Shown in pieces: positions 17,644 to 26,309 of a DNA stretch of 64,000 nucleotides. The position numbers and the translations under genes were made by a program. The notes below the pieces were generated by a model that was not told where the DNA came from, ran no database searches, and was given only the letters and a program-made list of their open reading frames with translations. The DNA is from Longimicrobium sp. GTDB taxonomy: Bacteria > Gemmatimonadota > Gemmatimonadetes > Longimicrobiales > Longimicrobiaceae. Position 1 is the stretch's first letter, and every line of letters starts with the position of its first letter. The stretch covers positions 1 to 64,000 of the forward strand of contig NZ_DATIND010000005.1 in assembly GCF_035474595.1 (NCBI RefSeq), in the 5' to 3' direction.

Positions 17644-18573
17644 CTAAGAGTCCTTCACGTCCAGCCCCACGCCGTGCATCGCCTCGCGCAGCTCCTTCAT
17701 CACCGCGTCGCTGGGGTCGACCAGCGGGAGGCGGAGCGGGCCGACGTCGTAGCCCAGCATCCCCACCGCCGCCTTCACGGGGATGGGGTTCGGCTCGCGG
17801 AAGAGCGCGGCGATGAGCGGGAGATAGCGCAGCTGCAGCCGCCGCGACTCGGCGACGTCGCCCGCGAGGAACGACTTCGCCATGCGCGACACGTCCGCGG
17901 GGGCGATGTTGGCCAGGACGGAGATGACGCCCACGCCGCCCAGCGCCATCAGCGGCACCACCTGGTCGTCGTTGCCGGAGTAGACGCCCACGCGGTCGCC
18001 CACGCGGCGGCAGATCTCGGCCACCTGGCTGATGTCGCCGCTGGCCTCCTTCACGCCCACCACGCGCGGGGCCTCGGCCAGCGCCTCCACCGTCTCGGGA
18101 AGGATGTTGCAGGCGGTGCGGCCGGGAACGTTGTAGACCACGCACGGCAGGTCCGCCGCGTCGATCACCGCGCGGTAGTGGGCGATGATCCCGCGCTGCG
18201 GCGGCTTGTTGTACGGCGGCGGCGAGACGAGGATGGCGTCCGCCCCCGCCGCGCGCGCGTTCGCCGCCAGCCGCGAGACCGCCGCCGTGTCGCTTCCGCC
18301 GCAGCCGACGATGACGGGGATCTTCCGCCCGCCCTCGCCGCCCCGCCGCGCCTCGTCCGCCACGACCTCTGCCGCGCGGCGCTGCTCGTCGGGCGACATG
18401 GTGGTCGCCTCGCCAGTGCTGCCGTTGACCACCAGCGCGTCGGTGCCCTCGCGCAGGTGGAAGCGCACCAGCTCGCGCATCACCCCCTCGTTCACCCCGC
18501 CGGAATCGAACGGGGTGACGAGCGCGACGCCCGAGCCGGTGAAGAGAAGGTTGGGCCGTCCGCCGTCCGCCAT
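17644..18573 (-). CDS. dapA: 4-hydroxy-tetrahydrodipicolinate synthase
   Basis: Condenses pyruvate with aspartate semialdehyde. The 309-residue (beta/alpha)8 lyase has GSGVALVTPFD, VNGSTGEATTMS, the tyrosine in VVYNVPGRTACN, and the Schiff-base lysine in VVGVKEASGDI. The start ATG at 18573 lies 8 nt after the zinc-ribbon gene, so these two form an operon. Upstream extension of the frame is a shadow of the zinc-ribbon gene. Confidence 0.95.
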   Translation of the reverse strand: MADGGRPNLLFTGSGVALVTPFDSGGVNEGVMRELVRFHLREGTDALVVNGSTGEATTMSPDEQRRAAEVVADEARRGGEGGRKIPVIVGCGGSDTAAVSRLAANARAAGADAILVSPPPYNKPPQRGIIAHYRAVIDAADLPCVVYNVPGRTACNILPETVEALAEAPRVVGVKEASGDISQVAEICRRVGDRVGVYSGNDDQVVPLMALGGVGVISVLANIAPADVSRMAKSFLAGDVAESRRLQLRYLPLIAALFREPNPIPVKAAVGMLGYDVGPLRLPLVDPSDAVMKELREAMHGVGLDVKDS

Positions 18574-18581
18574 CGCCGCCC

Positions 18582-18929
18582 TCAGAGCCGGTTGAGGTCC
18601 ATGATGTCGCCCGGCATCACGTCGCCCTCGGCATCGTCGGGGTCCAGGTCGCGCTCGGTGCTGTCGCGGAAGTCGTCGGCCGCCTCGTCGCCCACCGAGT
18701 CGTAGAACGAGCGGAACACGGTGCCACCGCACTTCTCGCACTTCATCTCCGGCGGCGGCGGCTCGTCTTCGAAGAAGTAGTCCTTGCCGCACTTCTCGCA
18801 GACCAGCGTGAGCATGGTGCTGGGGCCGCCGTCCTGCGCGTCGCCTGCGGGGTTCTCGCGCGGCTGCTCGGTGGCCTGCTTCCCCGCGGCGATCGTGGTA
18901 TCGTCGGAATCGTAGCGTTCTTCCACCAT
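18582..18929 (-). CDS. Zinc-ribbon protein
   Basis: A 115-residue acidic protein. Two CxxC knuckles, CEKCGKDYFF and CEKCGGTVF, form a zinc ribbon in the middle, flanked by a disordered N-terminus and a long Asp/Glu-rich C-terminus (DFRDSTERDLDPDDAEGD). Two adjacent ATGs (18932 and 18929) follow GAGGAGAGG; the second has the better spacing. It precedes dapA by 8 nt. Function unknown. Confidence 0.75.
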   Translation of the reverse strand: MVEERYDSDDTTIAAGKQATEQPRENPAGDAQDGGPSTMLTLVCEKCGKDYFFEDEPPPPEMKCEKCGGTVFRSFYDSVGDEAADDFRDSTERDLDPDDAEGDVMPGDIMDLNRL

Positions 18930-18971
18930 CATCCTCTCCTCAGCGTTCAGGTCACCGTGGCGAACGCACGG

Positions 18972-19136
18972 ACCGTACCGGAAGTGCGGGAGTGCGGAAG
19001 TGCGTGAGTGCGTTGGTTTCGTGCCGCCCGCACCCGTTTCGCGATCGCCGCCACCCTCCCGGCCGCATCCTGCGAAACCTCGCGTGCCCGCGCCGAAACA
19101 GCGCACTCACGCACTCACGCACTTCCGCACTTCCTG
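18972..19136. repeat. Octamer-type short tandem repeats in opposite orientations
   Basis: At 18972-19013 a run of GGAAGTGCGGGAGTGCGG-type units (8-bp period) occurs, and at 19100-19136 the reverse-complement type (CACTCACGCACTTCCG). The two flank a 90-nt spacer between trpS and the zinc-ribbon gene, forming a large imperfect inverted repeat. No gene here. Confidence 0.55.
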
Positions 19137-20105
19137 TCAGTCGATCCCCACCGCCGCGCGCACCCTCGCCATCGTGCGCTCGCCCACTTCCCGGGCGCGC
19201 GCGGCGCCGTCGCGGAGGACGTCGTTCACGTAGTCCGGGCGCGCGAGGAGCTCCTCGCGGCGCGCGCGCATGGGGGCGAAGAACTCCCACATCGCCTCGA
19301 ACAGGCGCTGCTTGAAGGTGCCGTAGCCCACGCCGCCGGCGCGGTGCTCGTCCTCCATCCGTGCGACGTCCTCCTTCGACGCGAACAGCTTGTACAGCGC
19401 CACGACGGTGGAGCCGGACGGGTCCTTGGGCGCCTCCAGCGGAGTGGAGTCGGTGACGATGGACATCACCCGCTTGCGCGTGGTCTTCTCGTCGCCGAAG
19501 AGCACGACGGTGTTGCCGTAGCTCTTGCTCATCTTCTGGCCGTCCAGCCCGGGAACCACGGCCACCTCCTCGCTGACCTGCGCCTCGGGGAGCTTCAGCG
19601 TGCCCTCGCCGTACGTCTCGTTGATCTTGATGGCGATGTCGCGCGTCATCTCCAGGTGCTGCATCTGGTCCTTCCCCACCGGCACCAGGTCGGCGTCGTA
19701 GAGCAGGATGTCGGCGGCCTGGAGGATGGGATAGGTGAAGAGGCCCACGTCGGCCGGCAGCCCCTTCTGCACCTTGTCCTTGTAGGCCACCGCGCGCTCC
19801 ATCAGCGCCTTGGGCGTCACGGTGCTCAGGATCCACATCAGCTCCGCGTGCAGCGCGACGTCGCTCTGGCGCCAGAACACGGTGCGCGCCGGGTCCAGGC
19901 CGCACGCCAGCAGGTCGATGGCCGCCTCGCGGGTGTACTGCCGCAGCTCGGCGGCGTCGCGGGTACTGGTGAGCGCGTGCAGGTCGGCCAGGAAGAGGAA
20001 GACCTCGCCCTGCCCCTGCAGGTCGACCATGGGCCGGATGGCGCCGAAGTAGTTGCCCACGTGCAGCGTTCCCGACGGCTGCAGCCCGGTGAGGATGCGC
20101 TTCAT
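19137..20105 (-). CDS. trpS: Tryptophan-tRNA ligase
   Basis: Class I aminoacyl-tRNA synthetase of 322 residues, the compact bacterial length. The HIGH-type motif is in GLQPSGTLHVGNYFGAI, and the KMSKS loop is exact in GQKMSKSYGNTV. AADILLYDADLVPVGKDQ is the Trp/ATP-binding segment. The ATG at 20105 is preceded by GAGAGCGTGGA. The C-terminal helix (MRARREELLARPDYVNDVL) ends the protein normally. Confidence 0.96.
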   Translation of the reverse strand: MKRILTGLQPSGTLHVGNYFGAIRPMVDLQGQGEVFLFLADLHALTSTRDAAELRQYTREAAIDLLACGLDPARTVFWRQSDVALHAELMWILSTVTPKALMERAVAYKDKVQKGLPADVGLFTYPILQAADILLYDADLVPVGKDQMQHLEMTRDIAIKINETYGEGTLKLPEAQVSEEVAVVPGLDGQKMSKSYGNTVVLFGDEKTTRKRVMSIVTDSTPLEAPKDPSGSTVVALYKLFASKEDVARMEDEHRAGGVGYGTFKQRLFEAMWEFFAPMRARREELLARPDYVNDVLRDGAARAREVGERTMARVRAAVGID

Positions 20106-20187
20106 TCCACGCTCTCGCAGATGACTCTGCCTCCCGCGCGGGGAGGCAGATGGGATGATGGTCGGTCGATTGGTACTCGTGCGTTCC

Positions 20188-20218
20188 TCCCTCCCCCCAG
20201 AACAGCTGGGGGGAGGGA
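20188..20218. repeat. Perfect G-rich palindrome
   Basis: TCCCTCCCCCCAG (20188-20200) pairs with CTGGGGGGAGGGA (20206-20218). It lies in the 347-nt space between the divergent trpS and arginase-family genes, which otherwise holds the family A copy at 20294 and no gene. Confidence 0.6.
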
Positions 20219-20293
20219 AAGTCGTCGCGGCCTGCACGGATCAGCTCACTCGACTGGCGACAGTGTGCCGGAGGCGCACGAAAGCCGGGGTGC

Positions 20294-20343
20294 AGTCCCG
20301 CAGGGACTTGGTGCCGTTGTTGCCCCCGAATTCCATTCGGGGG
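20294..20343 (-). repeat. Family A double-hairpin repeat, copy 5 (inverted)
   Basis: Read on the minus strand: stem CCCCCGAA/TTCGGGGG (20336-20343 with 20323-20330), linker GGCAACAACGGCACC, then stem AGTCCC-GCA-GGGACT at 20294-20308. The linker matches the other copies while both stems are different but fully paired. Confidence 0.65.
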
Positions 20344-20452
20344 AAGACAGCCGCGCCTCCCGCCGGCTTTTGTGGATTCGCCACGCACGGCCTAAGTTAG
20401 CGCGCGCCGGAAAGCCCCGGCAATACGCCGCATCCCCAGCCCGCGCCTTGCC

Positions 20453-21403
20453 GTGAGCGACGCCACGCCCGACCCGCTGGCCGCCTTCCGCGCCGTCCCC
20501 GCCCCGCCGGACCCGCGCGCGTCCACGCTCCTGCGCCCGCCCCACCCGCCCGAGGAGGGGGAAACGGTGGTGCTCGGGCTTCCGTACGACGGCGGCATCC
20601 CCACGCGGCCCGGCGCGCGCTTCGGGCCGAAGGCGATCCGCGAGGCGCTGGCCGCGTTCGGCACGTACGACGGCGACCGCGAGGTGGCGAACGCGAGCGA
20701 CTGGGGCGACCTGCCGCTCCCGACGATGAACGGCGCCGAGGCGCACGCCCGCATCGAGGCCGCCGCCCACGAGGTGTTCGCCGCCGGCGCGCGCGCCATC
20801 TTCCTCGGCGGCGACCACGGGTGCACGGGGTCGGTGATCCGCGGATTGGCGGCGGCGCGACCGGGGCTGAGGCTGGGGGTGATCAGCATCGACGCGCACC
20901 TGGACGTGCGCGAGTACGCGGACGATGCGTCGCTCTCCAGCGGCACCCCCTTCCGCCGCGCGCTCGAGTCGGGGATCGTGGAGGGCGGGCGCGTGGCGAT
21001 GATCGGCATCCGCCGCTTCGCCAACTCGCGCTATTACCTGGACTGGGCGCGCGAGCGGGAGATCACCCTCATCACCCTGGACGAGCTGGCGGTGAAGGGC
21101 GCCGTGAACGCCGCGAAGGCCGCCCTCTACGCCGCCACGCGGGATGCCGACGCACTGTATCTGTCGATCGACATGGACGCCGCCGACGCCGCCTTCGCCC
21201 CCGGCGTGAGCGCCACGGGGATCGGCGGCCTGACCGCGCGGGAGATGATCGACATCGTCACCACCATCGCCAGCCACCCCAAGCTGATCGGCGCGGACGT
21301 GATGGAGCTGTCGCCGCCGTACGACCACGACGCGCGCACGGCGAAGCTGGCCGCGCGGCTGGTGCTGGAGCTGCTGGCGGGGCGGACTGCGACGGCGCCG
21401 TAA
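20453..21403 (+). CDS. Arginase/agmatinase/formimidoylglutamase family hydrolase
   Basis: A 316-residue ureohydrolase, binuclear Mn enzyme. All metal ligands are visible: GGDHG, DAHLD, and SIDMDAADAAFAPG. The last motif departs from the usual SxDxDxxDP by Ala for Asp-Pro, but the two ligand aspartates remain. The substrate (arginine, agmatine, formimidoylglutamate or another guanidino compound) cannot be decided. The start is GTG. It is divergent from trpS and followed by a trans-sulfuration gene. Confidence 0.85.
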   Translation: MSDATPDPLAAFRAVPAPPDPRASTLLRPPHPPEEGETVVLGLPYDGGIPTRPGARFGPKAIREALAAFGTYDGDREVANASDWGDLPLPTMNGAEAHARIEAAAHEVFAAGARAIFLGGDHGCTGSVIRGLAAARPGLRLGVISIDAHLDVREYADDASLSSGTPFRRALESGIVEGGRVAMIGIRRFANSRYYLDWAREREITLITLDELAVKGAVNAAKAALYAATRDADALYLSIDMDAADAAFAPGVSATGIGGLTAREMIDIVTTIASHPKLIGADVMELSPPYDHDARTAKLAARLVLELLAGRTATAP

Positions 21404-21419
21404 CCCCGGAGCCCTCCCC

Positions 21420-21466
21420 CGCACTCTCGCGCTTCCGTACTTCCGTACTTCCGTACTTTCGTACCC
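21420..21466. repeat. Short octamer tandem repeat
   Basis: TTCCGTAC-type units repeat with an 8-bp period at about 21427-21464, between two plus-strand genes. They are related to the arrays at 17615, 18972 and 30506. Confidence 0.5.
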
Positions 21467-21526
21467 CGCCGAAGGCGGGCTATCTTCCGCCCACTCGAAA
21501 TCACCCGAAACGGAAGACCGCCCGAC

Positions 21527-22699
21527 ATGCTGCCCGACCACCGCAACGACACGCAGAACCTGGGCTTCGGCACGCGCGCTATCCACGCGGGACAGCGGCC
21601 GGACCCCACCACCGGCGCCATCATGACGCCGGTGTACCAGACCAGCACCTACGTGCAGCCCGAGCTGGGCCGCCACCTGGGATACGAGTACGCGCGCACC
21701 CACAACCCCACGCGCGAGGCGCTGGAAGGCAACCTGGCCTCGCTGGAGGGGGGGAAGCACGGGCTGTCGTTCGCGTCGGGGCTGGCGGCCACCGACACGC
21801 TGATGAAGCTGTTCTCGGCGGGCGACCACATCGTCTGCGGCGAGAACGTGTACGGCGGCACCTACCGGCTGTTCAACCAGGTGATCAGCCGCATGGGGAT
21901 CGAGTTCAGCTTCGTGGACTCGTCGTCCGTCGACGCCATCCGCGCGGCGCTGCGGCCGAACACGAAGCTGGTGCACGTGGAGACGCCCACCAACCCCATG
22001 ATGGGCATCACCGACATCCCCGCGGCGGCCGAGGTCGTGCACGCGGCGGGCGCGCTCCTCTCCGTCGACAACACCTTCGCCTCGCCCTACAACCAGCAGC
22101 CGCTGGCGCTGGGCGCGGACGTGGTGATGCACTCCGTGACCAAGTACCTGAACGGGCACTCGGACATGGTGGGCGGGGTGCTGGTGGTGAACGACGACGA
22201 GATCCACGAGCGGCTGCGCTTTCTGCAGAACGCGGCCGGCGGCGTTCCCGGGCCGTGGGACTGCTGGCTGGTGCTGCGCAGCACCAAGACGCTGCACGTG
22301 CGCATGGCCGCGCACAACGCCAACGGCCTGCGCATCGCGCAGTGGCTGACGGAGCAGCCGAAGATCGAGAAAGTGTACTACCCGGGCCTTCCCTCGCACC
22401 CGCAGCACGAGCTGGCCGCGCGGCAGATGCGGGGCTTCACGGGAATGATCACGGTGGAGACGGGGTCGCTGGAGGCGGCGCGGAAGTTCGTGAACGGCGT
22501 CCGGATCTTCTCGCTCGCCGAGTCGCTGGGCGGCGTGGAGAGCCTGATCGGCCACCCGGCCAGCCAGACGCACGCCTCCATCCCCGCCGAGCGCCGCAAC
22601 GCGATGGGGCTCACCGACGGCATCGTCCGCCTCTCCTGCGGCATCGAGGACGTAGACGACCTGATCGCCGACCTGGAGCAGGCGCTGGCGGCGGTCTGA
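21527..22699 (+). CDS. Trans-sulfuration PLP enzyme (cystathionine gamma-synthase/lyase family)
   Basis: A 390-residue Cys/Met metabolism enzyme. Landmarks are the N-terminal TRAIHAGQRPDPTTGAIMTPVYQTSTY, the PLP-stacking YGGTYRLF segment, ETPTNPMM, the Schiff-base lysine in SVTKYLNGHSDMVGG, and the C-terminal SLGGVESLIGHPASQTH. Sequence alone does not separate gamma-synthase (MetB) from gamma-lyase or O-acetylhomoserine sulfhydrylase. A lipoprotein gene begins 2 nt after its stop. Confidence 0.88.
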   Translation: MLPDHRNDTQNLGFGTRAIHAGQRPDPTTGAIMTPVYQTSTYVQPELGRHLGYEYARTHNPTREALEGNLASLEGGKHGLSFASGLAATDTLMKLFSAGDHIVCGENVYGGTYRLFNQVISRMGIEFSFVDSSSVDAIRAALRPNTKLVHVETPTNPMMGITDIPAAAEVVHAAGALLSVDNTFASPYNQQPLALGADVVMHSVTKYLNGHSDMVGGVLVVNDDEIHERLRFLQNAAGGVPGPWDCWLVLRSTKTLHVRMAAHNANGLRIAQWLTEQPKIEKVYYPGLPSHPQHELAARQMRGFTGMITVETGSLEAARKFVNGVRIFSLAESLGGVESLIGHPASQTHASIPAERRNAMGLTDGIVRLSCGIEDVDDLIADLEQALAAV

Positions 22700-22701
22700 C
22701 G

Positions 22702-23232
22702 ATGGGGCGGGCGCGGGGCGGGATGCGGATGCTGGCCGCACTCGCGCTCCTCGCGCCCGCGCTGGCGTCGTGCTCGCGCGCGGGCGGCGGAAGCGAGGCC
22801 CGGGCGAATCCCCCGGCGGACAGCGCGCGGCTGGACGAGCGGTGCCCGCGGGGAGATGCCGGGCCGCCCCGCTGCTCCGTCTACCCCGCGTCGCTCGTGG
22901 AGCTGATCGCCCGGCCGGAGCGCTTCGACGGAAAGCGCGTGCAGGTGACCGGCTTCGTGCGCATCGAGTTCGAGGGGAACGCGATCTACCTCTCGCGCGA
23001 GGACTGGGAACACGGCCTCTACCGGAATGGCCTCTGGATAAACCCGCCGGACTCGCTGCGGATTCGCGGGGCTCCGGCCGGGTACATGATCGTGGAGGGC
23101 ACCTTCCGCGCGGCCAACCGCGGCCACATGGGATTGTGGAGCGGCGCCATCGTCCAGGTCATGCGCATCGATCCGTGGAACGCCACCTCCGCGCCACCGA
23201 AGATCGAGAACGCCCGCGCGAACGGCGGCTGA
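22702..23232 (+). CDS. Predicted lipoprotein
   Basis: A 176-residue lipoprotein. Basic start MGRARGGMRM, hydrophobic core, and lipobox LASC. The mature domain reads LVELIARPERFDGKRVQVTGFVRIEFEGNAIYLS, a strand-rich pattern resembling OB-fold/BOF-type nucleic-acid-or-metal-sensing lipoproteins; the resemblance is tentative. A second ATG (22723) is a possible start. It is nearly contiguous with the trans-sulfuration gene, so they are likely co-transcribed. Confidence 0.65.
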   Translation: MGRARGGMRMLAALALLAPALASCSRAGGGSEARANPPADSARLDERCPRGDAGPPRCSVYPASLVELIARPERFDGKRVQVTGFVRIEFEGNAIYLSREDWEHGLYRNGLWINPPDSLRIRGAPAGYMIVEGTFRAANRGHMGLWSGAIVQVMRIDPWNATSAPPKIENARANGG

Positions 23233-23502
23233 CGGATCCCATCCGGCGACGGGACCGGCGGGCGAGTGACGGAGGGCTCGGCATGCGATGAGTATCGCGG
23301 ATTTTTTCTCCAGGCCCCACTCCGCGGCTCGCGCGCGGATGCCCGTCTCCGCTTCTCCCTGATCGAGCAGTTTGGGGACGATGGCCCGCGCGCGATTCCA
23401 TCGAAGCGAGCGGAAATCTGGACCGCGCCGCCGCGCATCGTTACCTCTTCCCCATCCCCCTCCTCTTCCCGCCCACCCGCGACGATCCCGGAGAACCCCA
23501 CG

Positions 23503-24012
23503 ATGAAGCTTTCCCGCTCGGAGCGCTGGATCCTGGCCAACCAGTACCGCATCCTGGCCGCGCTGGAGCCGGACCAGGCTGCCACGCACCGCGGCAATGC
23601 CGAGGCGCTGGAGCGCGGCTACGCCAACGCCATCGACCGCCTGTCCGCGCACATCGTGCGCGACGACACGAACCGCAAGGAGAGCGACGAGGTCGACGAG
23701 ATCCTGTCGATGTTCGACGCCGTGCAGCGCGCGTACCGGACGCTGGAGGACAACTTCGGAATCGACGCGTGGCGGGTGAGCTTCCCCGGCTTCGACCGCG
23801 CGACGGAAGAGGACTACCTGGGGTACGCGCACTTCTCCCTTTCGCACGAGGGGCGCTACCCGAACATGGTGACCGAGGCCAGTCTGGACGCCGGCCGCCC
23901 GATGCTGCGCGACTACCGCCGCATGGTGGACGAGTGGAAGAAGCGCGGCGGCAGCGCCGAGCTGGAGCGCCAGGACGTCATCGCCATCCTGAACGCCCGC
24001 AAGGAGAAGTAG
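23503..24012 (+). CDS. YfbU family protein
   Basis: A 169-residue homologue of E. coli YfbU (164 residues). It matches from MKLSRSERWILANQYRILAAL through FPGFDRATEEDYLGYAHF to the helical C-terminus EWKKRGGSAELERQDVIAIL. YfbU is a cytoplasmic protein of unknown function with weak links to cell death phenotypes. GGAGAA lies eight bases before the ATG. The 270 nt upstream hold no feature I recognise. Confidence 0.9.
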   Translation: MKLSRSERWILANQYRILAALEPDQAATHRGNAEALERGYANAIDRLSAHIVRDDTNRKESDEVDEILSMFDAVQRAYRTLEDNFGIDAWRVSFPGFDRATEEDYLGYAHFSLSHEGRYPNMVTEASLDAGRPMLRDYRRMVDEWKKRGGSAELERQDVIAILNARKEK

Positions 24013-24089
24013 CCGCTGGGGCGATTGTTCCGCCCGCGGCGGCGCGCTATCATCCCCGCCCCAGCGAAGCACCAACCGGGTGAGGCGGA

Positions 24090-25382
24090 TTGAAGATCCT
24101 GATCGTAGGCAACGGCGGGCGCGAGCACGCGCTGCTGTGGAAGCTGCGCCGAGACGCGCCGGACGCGGAGTTCTTCGTCACCCGGGCGAACGGGGGGATG
24201 ACGGGCGCCACCTCGCTCCCCCTGGCGCCGGGCGAGCTCCAGGCGCTGGCCGCGTGGGTGGAGACCAACGGCGTCGACTTCACCGTCGTGGGCCCCGAGG
24301 CGCCGCTGGCCGAGGGGATCGCCGACCACTTCCAGGCGCACGGGCTGGCCGTGTTCGGCCCCTGCAAGGCCGCTGCGGAGATCGAGAGCAGCAAGGCGTT
24401 CGCGAAGGGGCTGATGCAGCGCCACGGCATCCCCACCGCCGCGTTCGCCTGCTTCGACGACCTGGCCACGGCGGAGGCGTACGTCCGCGCGGCGGAAACG
24501 AAGCTGGTGGTGAAGGCGTCGGGACTGGCCGCCGGCAAGGGCGTGGTCGTAGCCGAGGACGCGCACGAGGCGCTGGAGGCGGTGCGCGAGATGCTGGCGG
24601 GGAGCGCGTTCGGCGTCGCCGGCCGCGAGGTGGTGATCGAGGAGCGGATGACGGGCGAGGAGCTGTCCGTCTTCGCGCTGACGGACGGGACGCACGTCAC
24701 GGCCATGATCCCCGCCCAGGACCACAAGCGCGTGGGCGAGGGGGAGACGGGGCCCAACACCGGGGGAATGGGCGCGTACGCCCCCGTCTCCATCGCCACG
24801 CCGGAGCTGATGGCGCGGGTGCAGACGGAGATCCTGGAGCCCACCGTGGCCGCGATGGCGGAAGAAGGGCGCAGCTTCTCCGGGCTCCTCTACGCGGGAT
24901 TGATGCTGACGGAGACGGGCCCGCGCGTGGTGGAGTTCAACTGCCGCTTCGGCGACCCGGAAACGCAGGCGGTCCTCCCCCTTCTCCGCTCTTCCCTCCT
25001 GGACCCGATGCGGGAGATCGCCCGCGGCGGGAGCATCGAGGGGCTCACGCTCGACTGGTCGGACGGCGCCGCGGCCACCACCGTGCTCGCCAGCGCGGGG
25101 TACCCGGGCGACTACCGGAGCGGCGCGGAGATCGGCATCCCCCCCGGCCTCGAGTCTTCCGGCGACGTGATCGTCTTCCACGCGGGGACGAAACGCGAGG
25201 CGGACGGGCGGCTCGTCACCGCCGGCGGACGCGTCCTCGCCGTCACCGCGCTGGCGCCGAGCGTAGCCGAGGCGGCGGAGCGGAGCCGCGCGGCCGCCGA
25301 GCGCATCCGCTTCGACGGGCGCCAGTTCCGCCGCGACATCGGGTGGCGGGAGATCGGCAGAGCGGAGGGCACCCATGCCTGA
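24090..25382 (+). CDS. purD: Phosphoribosylamine-glycine ligase
   Basis: ATP-grasp enzyme for the second step of purine synthesis. 430 residues from a TTG start (KILIVGNGGREHALLWKL follows). Landmarks are GPEAPLAEGIADHF, KASGLAAGKGVVVAE, PAQDHKRVGEGETGPNTGGMGAYAP, and FNCRFGDPETQAV with the metal-binding Glu and Asn. mutM overlaps its 3' end by 8 nt, so the two are coupled. Confidence 0.95.
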   Translation: MKILIVGNGGREHALLWKLRRDAPDAEFFVTRANGGMTGATSLPLAPGELQALAAWVETNGVDFTVVGPEAPLAEGIADHFQAHGLAVFGPCKAAAEIESSKAFAKGLMQRHGIPTAAFACFDDLATAEAYVRAAETKLVVKASGLAAGKGVVVAEDAHEALEAVREMLAGSAFGVAGREVVIEERMTGEELSVFALTDGTHVTAMIPAQDHKRVGEGETGPNTGGMGAYAPVSIATPELMARVQTEILEPTVAAMAEEGRSFSGLLYAGLMLTETGPRVVEFNCRFGDPETQAVLPLLRSSLLDPMREIARGGSIEGLTLDWSDGAAATTVLASAGYPGDYRSGAEIGIPPGLESSGDVIVFHAGTKREADGRLVTAGGRVLAVTALAPSVAEAAERSRAAAERIRFDGRQFRRDIGWREIGRAEGTHA

Positions 25383-26190
25383 GCTTCCCGAAGTCGAGAC
25401 CATCGTCCGCGGGCTGGCGGCGAGCCTCCCCGGCGCGGAGATCCGCTCGGCCGAGGTGCTGAAGCCGGACCTGATCGAGGGCGAATCCGCCGCGTCGTTC
25501 GCGGACGCGCTGGCCGGGCGCCGCATCGCCGGCGTGGCGCGGCGGGCCAAGAACATCGTCATCGACACCGGCGGCGAGTACCTGCTGGTGAACCTGGGGA
25601 TGACCGGCCGCCTCTTCATCGCCCGCCCCGAGGACCCGGCGCCCACGCACACCGGCGTCCGCTTCCACCTGAAGGACGGGCGCGAGCTGAGGTACCACGA
25701 CGTGCGCCGCTTCGGCCGGCTCTGGCGCATGCAGCCCGACGAGTGGGCGGCGTGGGAGGCCGCGCTCGGCATCGAGCCGCTGTCCGACGAGTTCACCGCG
25801 AAGTGGCTGTACGAGGCCACGCGGCGCTCGCGCGTGGCCATCAAGGTGTGGCTGATGGACCAGAAGCGCGTGGTGGGCGTGGGGAACATCTACGCCAGCG
25901 AGGCGCTCTTCCGCGCGAGGGTGGACCCCCGCCGGTCCGCCGACGAGCTCACGCGCCCGCAGGCGAAGCGCATCCGCGAGGGCGTGCGCGACGTGCTGGC
26001 CGAGTCGATCGAGTTCCGCGGCACCACGCTGCTGGACTACCGCGACGCCGAGGGCGAGCCGGGCGAGTTCGTGCGGCGGCTGCGCGTGTACGACCGCGAG
26101 GGCGAGCCGTGCGTGGTGTGCGGCCGGCCCATCCGCCGCATCGTGCAGGGGGGCCGCAGCACCTTCTTCTGCGCCCACGACCAGCGCTGA
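25375..26190 (+). CDS. mutM: Formamidopyrimidine-DNA glycosylase
   Basis: Removes 8-oxoguanine and FaPy lesions with a bifunctional glycosylase/AP lyase. The 271-residue protein has the mature N-terminal Pro-Glu-Leu-Pro-Glu catalytic segment, the lysine of the LGMTGRLF loop, GVGNIYASEALF, and a C-terminal zinc finger. The finger begins CVVC normally, but its second half is FFCAHDQR where CPxCQ is usual: the fourth Cys is Asp, with a His one residue before. Zinc binding may use that His or be weakened. Confidence 0.93.
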   Translation: MPELPEVETIVRGLAASLPGAEIRSAEVLKPDLIEGESAASFADALAGRRIAGVARRAKNIVIDTGGEYLLVNLGMTGRLFIARPEDPAPTHTGVRFHLKDGRELRYHDVRRFGRLWRMQPDEWAAWEAALGIEPLSDEFTAKWLYEATRRSRVAIKVWLMDQKRVVGVGNIYASEALFRARVDPRRSADELTRPQAKRIREGVRDVLAESIEFRGTTLLDYRDAEGEPGEFVRRLRVYDREGEPCVVCGRPIRRIVQGGRSTFFCAHDQR

Positions 26191-26309
26191 CCGGAGCCCG
26201 GAACCCGCCCCAAGTCTGGCGTTTCTGGCGTGTTGCATTATCTTTGCACCCAGTGGCATCCGCACGAGCACGTTTCCTCCCTCTCCTGACGCTCCCAACA
26301 AGCCCAACC

